64,000 nt of DNA, taken from Macrocystis pyrifera (Eukaryota; Sar; Phaeophyceae; Laminariales; Laminariaceae). Positions 11,566-23,800 of this stretch are shown in pieces. The notes beneath the pieces are model-generated. The model was not told the origin of the DNA. It saw nothing but the letters and a program-made list of their open reading frames with translations, and ran no database searches. Within the stretch, counting starts at the first letter, position 1, and each line of letters begins with the position of its first letter. A program made the position numbers and the translations under genes. The stretch covers positions 19,004,977 to 19,068,976 of the forward strand of contig JASSKH010000003.1 of assembly GCA_031763025.1 (NCBI GenBank), in the 5' to 3' direction.

Positions 11566-11817
11566 ATCAACAACAATAAACGGGTGCAGGGCGACAAAGA
11601 CAAATTGGTGTCGGAGATTGAGTACGTGGGGACACGGATTGGCATCGAAGATTGTGTGGGGTAGAGCGTATTATGCTAAGATCCCGCTATCCCTGCCAAT
11701 AGACGTGCGTATGCGGAGGGTACTCGAGTTACCCGAGATGGTGGTACGTGCTCGTACTGGGGTCCGTGGAGTCGAGGGGCGGACGGCGAAGTGCCGGGTC
11801 CGGCGGTGTCCGTTCAC

Positions 11818-14800
11818 TCACGGCTCTCCCTCGATACTGCTGCACTCTCCCGCTCGTGCTGAGTACAGCATACGGCTGTATTCTCTCGTTGTACTACTGT
11901 ATTCTCCCGTTGGACGGTGGAGCGAAGGATCTCCCTTAATACTGCGGCACTCTCCGGCTCGTACTGAGTACAGGATACATTTGCATTTTCCCGCTCGTAC
12001 TGACTACGGTACCAGGCCGCGATTTGGCGTTGACGGGGAGGGGAGGGGAGGGTCCTGTTGTGCCCCCCCACCCCCCCTCGATACTGCTGTATGCTCTTTG
12101 TGCTGCTGTATTCGCTCGTTGGACGGTGGCGAGGAGGGTCGGGTACTGTTGTGCCCCCTCCCTCCCTCCCTCTCGATACTGCTGTAGTCTCCCGCTTGAC
12201 TGGTGAGTAGAGGGTATGGTATGACGGGGTCTGGTACTGTTGTGCCTCCTCCCTCCCTCTTGATACTGCCGCATTCTCCCGCTTGGACGTTCAGAGGAGG
12301 GTACGGTCCTAGGGGGTCAGGTACTGTTGTGCCCCCTCCCTCCCGCTTGATGCTGCTGGATTTTCTCGTTCTGACAGGGGAGGGGAGTGTATGGTCCTAC
12401 GGGGTCGGGTACTGTTGTGCCCCCTCCCTCCTTCTTGATACAGCTTTATTTCGCGTCTTGACGGTGGAGTGGAGGGCATGGTCCTACGGGGTCGGGTACT
12501 GTTGTGCCCCCTCCCTCCCTCTCGATACTGCTGTTTTCTCCCGCTTTGACGGTGGAGTGGCGGGTATGGTCCTACGGGGTCTGGTACTGTTGTGCCCCTT
12601 CACTCCCTCTCGATACTGATGTACTCTCCCGCTTGGACGTTGGAGTGGAGGGTGTGATCCCACGGCGTCAGGTACTGTTGTGTCCCCTCTCTCTCCCCCT
12701 CGATACTGGTGTATTCTCTCGTTATGACGTTGGAGTGGAGGGTATGATCCTTCGGGGTCTGGTACTGTTGTGCCCCCTCACTCCCTCTCGAAACCTCTGT
12801 ATTCTCTCTTTTGATGGGAGAGTAGAGGGTATGGTCCTACGGGGTCTGGTACTGTTGTGCCCCTTCACTCCCTCTCGATACTGCTATATTCTCTCGTTCA
12901 GACGTTGGAGTGGAGGGTGTGATCCCAACTGGTCAGGTACTGTTGTGTCCCCTCTCTCCCCCGCGATACTGGTGTATTCTCTCGTTATGACGGTGGAGTG
13001 GAGGGTATGATCCTACGGGGTCTGGTACTGTTGTGCCCCCTCACTCATTCTCGATACTGCTGTAGTTTCTCGCTATGACGTGGGAGTGGAGGGTATGGCC
13101 CTACGGGGTCTGGTACTGCTGTGCCCCCTCACTCCCTCTCGATACTGGTGTATTCTCTCGTTCAGACGTGGGAGTGGAGGGTGTGATCCTACGGCGTCAG
13201 GTACTGTTGTACCCCCTCTCTCCCCCTCGATACTGCCGTACTCTCTCGTTATGACGGTGGAGTGGAGGGTGTGATCCTACGGGGTCGGGTACTGTTGTGC
13301 CCCCTCTCTCCCCCTCGATACTGGTGTATTCTCTTGTGATGACGGTGGAGTGGGAGGTATGATCCTACGGGGTCTGGTACTGTTGTGCCCCCTCACTCAT
13401 TCTCTATACTGCTGTATTCTCTCGTTCGGATGTTGGGATGGAGGGTGTGACCCTACGGGGTCAGGTACTGTTGTGCCCCCTCTCTCCCCCTCGATACTGC
13501 TGTATACTCTCTTTTGACGATGGAGTGGAGGGTATGATCCTACAGGGTCGGGTACTGTTGTGCCCCCTCACTCATTCTCGATACTGCTGTATTCTCTCTG
13601 TTGACGGTGGAGTGGAGGGTATGATCCTACGGGGTCTGGTACTGTTGTGCCCCCTCACTCATTCTCGATACTGCTGTAGTTTCTCGTTATGACGTGGAGT
13701 AGAGGGTATGGTCTTACGGGGTCTGGTACTGTTGTACCCCCTCACTCCCTCTCGATACTGGTGTATTCTCTCGTTCAGACGTGGGAGTGGAGGGTGTGAT
13801 CCTACGGCGTCAGGTACTGTTGTGCCCCCTCACTCCCCCTCGATACTGGTGCATTCTCTCGTTATGACGGTGGAGTGGGGGGTATGATCCTACGGGGTCA
13901 GGTACTGTTGTGCCCCCTCTCTCCCTCTCGATACTGGTGTATTCTCTCGTTATGACGGTGGACTGGAGGGTGTGACCCTAAGGGTTCGGGTACTGTTGTG
14001 CCCCCTCTCTCCCCCTCGATACTTGGTATTTCGCTCGCTATGACTGTGGAGTGGAGGGTATGATCCTACGGGGTCTGGTACTGTTGTGCCCCCTCACTCC
14101 CCTTTGATACTGCTGTATACTCTCTTTTTGACGGTGGAGTGGAGGGTATGATCCTACGGGGTCAGGTACTGTTGTGCCCCCTCACTCATTCTCGAAACTG
14201 CTGTTTTCTCTCGTTCGGACGTTGGAATGGAAGGTGTGACCCTACGGGGTCGGGTACTGTTGTGCCCCCTCTCTCCCCCTCGATATTGGTGTATTCTCGC
14301 GATACACCGCCGTATTCTCTCGTTCTGACGGTGGAGGGGAGGGTAGGGTCCTACGGGGTCTGGTACTGTTGTGCCCCCTTCCTCCCTCTGGATACTGCTG
14401 CATTCTCTCGGTTTTCACAGTTGCGGGGAGGTTTGGACCCTACGGGGTCTGGTACTGTTGTGCCCCCTCACTCCCCCTTGACACGGCGGTATTCGGGGTC
14501 TGGTACTGCTGTGCCCCTCCCGCCCTCTTGATACTGCTGTATTCCCTCGTTCTGACGGTGGAGGGGAGGGTAGGGTAGTGCGGGGTCTGGTACTGCTGTG
14601 CCCCCTTTCCCCCTCTGGATACTGCTGCATTCTTTCGGTTTGACAGGGGAGGGTAGGGTAGGATCCTACGGGGTCTGGTACTGTTGTACCCCCTCACTCC
14701 CCCTTGACACGGCGGTATTCTCTCGCTTGACGGTGGAGTGGAGGGTATGGTTCTACGGGATCTGGTACTGTTGTGCCCCCTCCCTCGCTCTTGACACGGC

Positions 14801-16762
14801 TTATTTCGCATCTGGACGGTGGAGTGGAGTGTATGGTCTTACGGGGTCTGGTACTGTTGTGCCCCCTCCTGCCCGCTTGATACTGGTGTACGTCCTCGTT
14901 TTGACGGTGGGGGGGAGGGTATGATCCTTCGGTGTCTGGTACTGTTGTGCCCCCTCGCCCCCTCACGCCCCTCGATACTACTGTATTCTCTTGTGCCACC
15001 TCCCTCCCCCGTGATACTGCTGTATTCTCTCGTTTTGCGGGGGAGGGGAGGGTATGGTCCTCTGGGGTCTGGTACTGTGGTGCCCCCTCCCTCCCGCTCG
15101 ATGCCGCTGTATTCTCCTTTGGGTCCTCGTATATGGGTGGACACTACGGGATACCCCTTTACTGTTGTGCCCCCTCGATCCTTCTCGATAGGGTTTTATC
15201 TTGCGTCTGGGCGGTGGAGGGGAGGGTATGGTCCTACGGGGTCGGGCGCTGTTGTGCCCCCTCCCTCCCTCTCGATACCGCTGCTTTCTCCCGCTTGGAC
15301 GGAGGAGTAAAGGGCATGGTCCTACGGGTCTGGTACTGTTGCGCCCTTTCCCTCCCTCTTGATACGGCTGTATTCTCCCGTTTTGCCGTTAAAGTGGAGG
15401 GTATGGTCCTGCGGGGTCTGGTACTGTTGTGCCCCCTCCCTCCCGCTCGATTATTCTGGATACTCTTGTTCCGACGGGGGGACGGGGGAGGGGAGGGTAT
15501 GGTCCTACGGGGTCGGGTACTGTCGATATTGCTGCTTTCTTCCGCTTGGACGGAGAAGTAAAGGGTATGGTCTGACGGGATCTGGTACTGTGGTGCCCCC
15601 TCCCTCCTCTTGATACTGCTGTGTTCTCCCGTTTTGCCGTAAAAGTGAGGGTATGCTCCTACGGGGTCTGGTACTGTTGTGCCCCCTCCCTCCCGCTTGC
15701 TTATTCTAGATTCTCTTGTTCCGACGGGGCAAGGAAGGGTATGGTCCTACGGGGTCGGGTACTGTTGTGCCCCCTCCCTCCTTCTTGATACGGTTTTATC
15801 TCGCGTCGGGACGGTGGAGGGGAGGGTATGGTCCTACGGGGTCGGGTGCTGTTGTGCCCTCTCCCTCTTTCTCGATACTGTTGTTTTCTCCCGCTTGGAC
15901 GGAGGAGTAAAAGATATGGTCCTACGGGGTCTGGTACTGTTGTGCCCCTTCCGCTCTCTTGATACCGCTGTATTCTCTCGTTCTGACGGTGGAGGGGAGG
16001 GTAGGGTCCTACGGGGTCTGGTACTGTTGTGCCCCCTTCCTCCCTCTGGATGTTGCTGCATTCTCTCGGTTTTCACAGCTACGGCGAGGGTAGGACCCTA
16101 CGGGGTCTGGTACGGTTGTGCCCCCTCACTCCCCCTTGACACGGCGGTATTCGGGGTCTGGTACTGTTGTGCCCCTCCCGCCCTCTTGATACTGCTGTAT
16201 TCCCTTATTCTGACGGTGGAGGGGAGGGTAGGGTAGTACGGGGTCTGGTACTCCTGTGCCCCCTTCCCCCCTCTGGATACTGCTGCATTCTTTTGTTTTG
16301 ACAGGGGAGGGTAGGGTAGGATCCTACGGGGTCTGGTACTGTTGTACCTCCTAACTCCCCCTTGACACGGCGGTATTCTCTCGCTTGACGGTGGAGTGGA
16401 GGGTATGGTCCTACGGGGTCTGGTACTGTTGTGTCCCCTCCCTCCCTCTTGACACGGCTTATTTCGCGTCTGGACGGTGGAGTGGAGTGTATGGTCTTAC
16501 GGGGTCTGGTACTGTTGTGCCCCCTCCTGCCCGCTTGATACTGCTGTACGTCCTCGTTTTGACGGTGGGGGGGAGGGTATGATCCTTCGGTGTCTGGTAC
16601 TGTTGTGCCCCCTCACTCCCCTCGATACTACTGTATTCTCTTGTGCCACCTCCCTCCCTCGTGATACTGCTGTATTCTCTTCTTTAGACGGGGAAGGGGA
16701 GGGTATGGTCCTCTGGGGTCTGGTACTGTGGTGCCCCCTCCCTCCCGCTCGATACTGCTGTA
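11818..16762. repeat. 88-bp satellite array, ~55 units
   Basis: The unit runs roughly CCTACGGGGTCTGGTACTG, TTGTGCCCCCTCACTCC, CTCGATACTGCTGTATTC, TCTCGTT..GACGGTGGAG, TGGAGGGTATGAT. The spacing of CTACGGGGTC is 88 bp across many consecutive units (for example about 13010 and 13098). Units near the left end are more diverged. A block near 14310-15110 recurs about 1658 bp later at 15968-16768, including the same odd units, so the array also grew by segmental duplication. Long open frames (GVWYCCAPS..LDTAVF) are artefacts. Confidence 0.95.
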
Positions 16763-16870
16763 TTATGCTCGCTCACGTGTGACGGCGCACCTTTGCGGGT
16801 CTTACATTCGCTCTCGATACTCCAACGCCACGGGTTTGGGTTTTTCATATATGTATATGGTTTTATATAT

Positions 16871-16992
16871 GTAAAATGTAGATCCAATCCACGGATTCAA
16901 ATTTGACACAAATAATGGAACCATTGATTATATCGAAATGTCTCGGAATTTGTATCGAAGCGAGGTCACTTCCTTTCGCTCCCGAAACCTCG
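16871..16992 (+). repeat. 125-bp direct repeat, right copy
   Basis: This is the near-identical partner of 10784-10908, with shared words GATCCAATCC, CACAAATAATGGAACC, CGAAATGTCTCGGAATT and CGCTCCCGAAACCTCG. It directly follows the satellite after about 100 bp of unrelated sequence. Confidence 0.9.
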
Positions 16993-19861
16993 AGAGTAGA
17001 GTTGGTCACGCCATTTCTTGAGACCATCCCACCCACCCGGCAGTAGGGTTAGTATTCTTGGGCTTGTATACCCAGATAATTTACAGGTACTAACCCCGCG
17101 CAGAGTTTGTGACTCCCCCCTTTACTCAGCGCGGGGGGAAATACCGGACGGGACCTCCTGCCCGGCGCAGGAGGCCTCATCCAATCCAATACTTACATTA
17201 AATGATCGACGGTAGAGAGCCAGAATACTACAGTATAATGGCTACATCACCAACGAATGGAAAAAAGGCTTTCACCAAACGCTGGCTGATCTCCTGGCGG
17301 AACTTTTGAACTACCAAGCTGACGTCACCGAAAAAAGTCCGTACTGGGCGAATACGTTCTTAGGGTTAGGGTTCGGGGCATTAGGGGCATTACATTATTT
17401 CGTTTCCCAAAAAAAGGGCAAAAAAAAAGGGCAAAAAAGCTCTATTATTAATAGATTCTTGTTTCTATTGCAGCACTTTTTCCGAATTTTCCAACACGTA
17501 CCACGACGAGTATCTTTTTTGCAAATTCCCCTATTTTCAAGTCGTTCATATTTTTTGGCGAAACGCCTACGCGTACCTACTTTACAGCAGATTCCTGAGC
17601 GGTCCTTCGTCCCCTCCAGTGAAGGGAAAGACATCAAGACCATCGTGCTTCAACGAGCATCAGGTTCTCTGTCGAACTGCAGCTGTGGTACCATCCACAT
17701 GTACGCAGACACCCGTTCCACTGCGGCACTCGGTTCCGTCCTTGCTGGTTGCTACACACGTGTAGAGGTACCATACAGATCCACGTTGTACGGACAGAAG
17801 GTAGGCTGCTGTCAACATCAATACTAAATCCTCCCAAAAAATAGGCTCAAGGTGAGGCTACAAAAGCAATCAAAGCAAAGCTGCAAACTACATTCTGCAT
17901 CGCCCTGTGCGTGCGCTTTGAAGCAAGTTTCACAAAGTAAAATGAGGATCTCCGTCGACCACCCCTCTACTATTCCGCGAACAGATACAGCAGGAGTAGT
18001 ACTACCGCAGCAGCAGTCGCTCTACTGCTGTATCAGCACTATTAGTAGTAACGCTACTGAAATAGCAGTACGTAGCTCTATTGTAACAACAGTAGCTCTG
18101 CCGTAACAGCCGTAGCTGTACAGCAAGAACAGCAGTAAGCACTTTCTATTGATTAAACAGTAGCGCCAGACAGGCTGCACCTTCATCGCGTGACATATCG
18201 TCGCGCTCCCTCCCCTCTTCCCCCTCCCCGCCATCACAATCGCCACGTCGTAATACATCACATCGCTACACGCATGCCGGATCCCGCAAAGTACCAAAAC
18301 TGACCCGACAAAGAAGAGATTTGCTGCTGTCATCCCCACATCATACGTGCCAGATATCGTACCATTATATCTGCTCATCTGGTACTGGCCAAATGATGCT
18401 CCAGTTGCAAACTTCCGACGCGCAAGTTAACTTCCTACCATTCCCGTCTCCCCAGCGGGGCAAGAAATATACACGTACAAACCCTGGAATACAACCCCCG
18501 GATAAGCTCCCTCTCCACAATACCGGGCTGCTGTTTGCAAGACCCTCAGATCCCCTTTCGAAACGCAAAAGTCTTGGGAGCACTCCCCCCCCCGCATGCC
18601 TGATCGGTGAGAACCCGAAGTGTTTCGTCCCGGCACTGTAGGGGTGTGAGGGTCTCCATGGTTATATGATCACGGCCATGCATAACATGATGACACCTCC
18701 CTTCCCGTGCCCATCCCATGGCCCGGTCGCATTTCTTACCAAAGGCACCCAACCGTCATTCTATGTTCATCCCACGGCATACCGCCACTTCCAGCCATTT
18801 CTACGCCCCCTCCCACCCTCCCGCATAAAGCCTTCACATTTCCCCCCCGCCAGCGCTATCCCCCGCGCTCGGCGTTGAGGGCTGAACGTGCTAGCCGTGA
18901 CACACCAGAGTAGAGACTGCTGCTGTTGCTGCAATGCTAGCGCAAGAATGCACTATCTTGCCTCGGCGGCTAGCTCCTATTAATAGCTCCATGGGTGCGA
19001 TGGCAAAAAAGCAATCGCCGCCGCCACCGCCGCAGAGTCAGAGCAGCCGACCCCACAGCAGCAGGCAACGGGCTAAAGCAAATCAATAACATCCTTTCAT
19101 GGACTGAGGCAGGCTTACCGCCGAAATGGACTAGTTTATTTCCAACCGCGGTCATATGCCGCGTTGTGATTCGGTGCCAACAACCATAATAAGGCAAACT
19201 AACAAACTAAAAGCTGACGGCATTATCGTCGCCGAAGCTTATTACGTTGCCCCCCTGGTGCATGTTACATTTTGAGTCTACTGTTGCACCACGCCAACCC
19301 TGAAGAGGAGGGGCGGAGAACCCCCCCCCCCCTCCTTCCTGGGCATTGTTTATCTCTGTCTCCAACCAACCCCGTATCAATGGCTCATCTCTTTACAACG
19401 CTGCTGAGGTCGTTGAAAAAAAGGTACGAAAAAAAAAAACGAAACGAAGGAAGAACAGAGAGAGCATAAGAGCGAAAGAGAGTACCAGAGAGAGGGATGG
19501 CGCGACGTGTCCCTCGGCTCAATCCAACGGGGGGCGTTGAGTCCCTGGGCTCGATCCAACGACCAACGCACTGATAATATTTTTCACCCTAAATAGCGGC
19601 AACTTGTTCCCCCTGCTTGTACAATCCCGAGTACACCCCGCCTGCACAAAACGATGGTAGCAGAACACACACAACATATAGATGATTCAGGGAGGGGAGG
19701 GAGGCGGGGGGTGAGGATTGACGTGCTCCAGATGCACATATAACAGAGGAGGATTTTTACGTTACGCTAGTGCCGGGTGGGAGAGAGGGGACGAGGCACG
19801 ACATCTCCCTCCGCACGCCTCTTGGCAATCTACAGCCTTGAATGAAATTATGAAAGTATGA
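16993..19861. other. No recognised gene
   Basis: No known domain in any frame. The longest open frame (plus, about 17306-17827) is rich in basic and aromatic residues without a recognisable motif. TTAGGGTTAGGG occurs only twice near 17360 and is too short to be telomeric. The last exon of the minus-strand ABC transporter should lie in or beyond this stretch but I could not identify it. Confidence 0.45.
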
Positions 19862-19972
19862 TATTAGCACGGGGGTCTATAGTTAACAGGACGTATGGTA
19901 TACATAAAAAACTATATATTTACCTATGTTTACTAACAATATTTGGTCCTATTTACTGTGGACCCCGTAATA
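19862..19972 (-). mobile_element. MITE family A copy (reverse orientation)
   Basis: The interior reads ATATATTTACCTATGTTTA and ACTAACAATATTTGGTCC, the complement of the forward copies. The ends are degenerate (TATTAGCACGGGGGTC; GGACCCCGTAATA). Confidence 0.85.
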
Positions 19973-20652
19973 GCACGATCATACAGCAACAAGACGGAAT
20001 GATAGTAGTATCAATAGTACGAGGTATATGATATCTGGTAGTGTGCTGGTACGATACTTGGTACGAATTGTGATGTTCATTAGAGATAGTTGATACCTGG
20101 CACGCGGTATAATATCAGATACGTAACAACAGTACAAATAGGCAGAGCGATAAAGCGAGACTGATCAAACCAAAAGTTGGAGATAAGCTAAAAACCGATA
20201 AAATGTTCACCTACAGACAGCAGCTCGGCATGATTCCCAGACTCCACTACACTGCCGTCCTGCGAAACGGAGACGAAAAACAAGACGCAGATGACGATAC
20301 GATTATGGCCACGGGCAAGTGGGTGAATGCGAGGACAAGAGCAACGACGACATCGCTCTCAAGAAACACAAGGGCGACAAAAATGTAACGTCTGTTTACG
20401 AGTATGCACAAAACAAAAGGACAAGTGGGGGCAAGATACAACAAGACCTGGTACTGGTTTTGCATGATATACTGGCACCAAGCGTGATATACTGATACTT
20501 GTGTCATACTTGGTATACTGGTATGGGCATGGTACACTGGTATGACATATTGATGCAATATACTAATGTAGAATATACTGGTATAATGTACTGATACGGC
20601 ATTCTGGTACAATATACTGGCATTCTGGTATAATATACTGGAATATCCGTAC
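19973..20652. other. No exon recognised; TATACTGGT-rich sequence
   Basis: Between 20440 and 20650 short words such as ATACTGGTAT and TATACTGGCATTC repeat irregularly. This lies directly after the donor of ABC exon 14 and is probably intron. I looked for the usual post-H-loop segment of an ABC ATPase on the minus strand and did not find it. Confidence 0.45.
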
Positions 20653-20808
20653 CTGCATGACAAGGATCCTGTCGGCTCTTTGGATGGTTGCCAACCGGTG
20701 GGCGACGAGGATGACAGTCCGCCCCTCCCCTGCTCTATCCAAAGCGTCCTGCACTAGCCTCTCGCTCTCCACGTCTAACGCTGATGTAGGTTCATCTAAC
20801 AGCAACAC
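20653..20808 (-). CDS. ABC transporter exon 14: Walker B and H-loop
   Basis: 52 codons, phase 0 at both ends, acceptor CTCCCAG and donor GTACGG. It encodes [12 protein letters not shown] (Walker B plus D-loop), then [11 protein letters not shown] with the switch histidine, ending ADRILVMQ. The family continues about 20-60 residues further (usually a GxIVExGTH segment), so at least one downstream exon is missing from this model. Confidence 0.92.
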
Positions 20809-23800
20809 CTGGGAGGGGGGGAGGGAGAGCGGGGAGTCGATCGAGACCCGAAGATCTGGAAGTACGAGACCTTTGTTATCTACAAAAGCGACGTACAAAG
20901 CCGAAGTGGCGCACAGTAAGTTCGATAAAAGTACCAAAGGAGAGAAGCGCAGGGTTCGGATTTTCTCGAGTCCGACGCGAGACGGAGATGGACGCCAAGC
21001 GAGGGAAAAGGAGACGCCGCGCCTGCTGCCGCTTGCTGCTACTGCTGGTGCAGTTAGCACCCAGGGAGATGCCCGTACCTCAGGATCTCTGATGAGCGCC
21101 CTCGCGATGGCCACCCTTTGCTTCTGTCCCCCGCTAAGGCTGGCCCCTCCCTCCCCCACCAAAGTGTCGTATCCATCAGGCAGACCGGAAATAAAACTGA
21201 CACGAGGGACCAGTACCAGAAAAAAAGCCGTGTGGGGGAGATTGCTGGTTGCCGGTGGGGTGATCGAATTGGTTGGTCGATTTGTTGCGCGAGAAGGCTG
21301 ATTCAGCTCATCGATTGCAGCGATATAACTGATGGATTGGTTGGGGGATTGGGCGATGGATTGTAGATGGATTGGTGGATTGATTGTTGATTGCTTCCTC
21401 GGCCAATGGGTTGGTATTACAGTATAGATTGATGAAACGTCATTACTTCCTCGATCGACGTAGAACTGAGTCATCGACCGTCGATAGTAAGGGAAGCGAG
21501 TCATTACCTCGAAGAAATGGAATGGTAAAGCGACAAGACTATTATGCTATGCTTACAGTAGTATCCGTCTAAGGTCGATAGAGCGTCATCAAATCGCTTA
21601 GCATCTAGCCCATGAACCCAAGAAACCTTCCACTACTGCATTCCCTGCCAAAAACAGCCCCCGGACCCTCCTACGTACCTGTACCTGGTACGGGATACGT
21701 ACGGATTTACGGTACGAGCCCTCTACTGTACGAAATAGTACATGTCGATTTATTGTATTGCTGTAGACTACATGCGTACTCGTACTTGTTTCCTGATCGC
21801 TTTACGTGGGAGGTTTGGACTCTCAGCGGCCTTCCGAACACGCCGTACTGCACCAGGCATGGGTATATCATACACCCATACACCACCAGACCACTCTGTC
21901 CGGAAAAAGAAGGATCGTTTGGGTTCTAGTCGGAATGCTTACAGTTGCGGATACTCATATTACAGCATACTCTTAACCATTACTGTAGTATTGCGGGGGA
22001 GCATACAGTAGTAAATAGGACCAAATGTTGCTAGTAAAAATACGTAAATATATAGGTTTTTGTGTATACCGTAGGTCCTATTTACTATGGTCCCCCTTGA
22101 TAGTGTTATTTTAGAGTTACCTGTGGATGTTGGCGTTCTTTGCGGCATCGTAAACGTCGTCCATGCTGTACGAGCCCTCCGGTATCCCGTAGGCAATGTT
22201 CTCCTTCACTGCGCGCGGCGAAAAAGCAAAAATAAAAAACGGTCACAAGACGTCCAGAGGTCAGGTGGGGGCGGGTGCGGAGCAAGCCAATCATGATGTA
22301 CGACGTAGGGCGAGTATGACTAACTAATAGACTAATAGCAATACGAATACTGAAGTGGTACATGAACATAGTACGAGTATACTGTAGTATATCGTAGTAG
22401 AGGCGCGCCACGATAGGATATGCCGTGTACCAGGTAGCTATATAGCACATTTAGGCCAAAATATTTCCGACCGACGGAGCTCCTTAAGGGCAATGAGAAC
22501 TACTCAACAAGGAATGCCTTATTATCGTTCACCCAATAAGGCATGTCTCATTATCGTTGGAATAAATTTTACCGAATAAGGTATGCCTGATCATCGTTGG
22601 AATAAAGTTACCGAATAAGGCATGCCTTGCCAACAAGGCATGCCTAATTATCGTTGGAATACAGTTACGCAGTGTTGTGCTATAGTACCAATACCTCGTA
22701 CTGAGGCATGCCTTATCATCGTTAGTGTTTTGATATACTCGTTCGTGCTATGAATTGGATGATTTAACTACGCCACGGGTTCAGTTTTTATTTTATCGCG
22801 AAATCACGTTTGGGGTGAGGTCTATTAATACTTCAGTATAACCTCCCTTAGGTGGGGAGCCTCGGGAAAAAGAAGGTGCAACTGTTGACAATACCATTCA
22901 CTGCTGTTTATCCTATTTACAATAATATTTACCTGATATTGGAAACAGCTGGGGCTCCTGGGTGACCCACGAGATAGCGTTGCTGATGTCCCTCGCGCCG
23001 TAGGTTGACAGGTCCCGACCCGCCAAAGCAATCACGCCGCCATCAGGATCATAGAACCTGTTGGGTGCATTGATACGTCGTACGATGCGGTTATATCATC
23101 TGGTTGTATGACCTCTGGTTGTATGACCTGTTACTAGTTGTATGACCCACTTGTACGATCCGGCCGTATGATCTGGTCGTATGATCCAGCCGTAACATCC
23201 GACTGTGAGATCCGATTGTACCATCCCGTTGTAAAATCCAGATGCATGGTCCGGTTCTATGATACGGCGGCGGGCAAAACGAGCAACGGACAAAACGGGC
23301 TTTTCTGCTTCCCCCCCCCAACCCACCCCGCTGTCAACTGTGATACCACTTCCAGAAATCGAAGTTGCAAGTAAACATCTACTCTATGGCATACTAATAA
23401 ACATGCTAACAATCAACACTCTGCTGTACATACTAATAGAAGGCAACAGAGGTGTTTGAAGCCGCGGCCGAGACAAAGTCTGTGCTGGATTGGGCGTTTT
23501 TCTCCCGGGGAGGGAGGGAGTGGGTGATGCCGATGCCGATGATGACGATAACTAACATCATGATCATGAGAGGAGAATAATGATGATGATGAGGATGACG
23601 ATTATGGCGATGATGATGAGGAGGAGGATGATAACAATGGATGATGATGACGATGATGGTGATGGTGATGACGATGACAATGGATGATGATAACTTATCA
23701 CGGGCAAAGAAGAAGGTAGTAGCGCAGAAAAGTCTTACCGAGGGGCATAGTAATCAGAATCGACGATGGACCGAAAACACTCATTATCCCGCATGTGAAC

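Noticed and set aside
11528-16582. Many open frames reading GVWYCCAPS..LDTAVFS
   Set aside because: Each is the 88-bp satellite read in one frame. They break wherever a unit has an indel.
11818-16762. CRISPR-like direct repeat array
   Set aside because: There are no unique spacers; the whole 88-bp unit is repeated and drifts along its length, and the setting is eukaryotic.
10784-16992. LTR retrotransposon
   Set aside because: The direct repeats lack TG...CA ends, and no reverse transcriptase, integrase or primer-binding site was seen between them.
17355-17375. Telomere-like TTAGGGTTAGGG, and CTAACCCTAACCC near 27476
   Set aside because: Only two units in each place; too short to indicate a telomere or an internal telomeric array.
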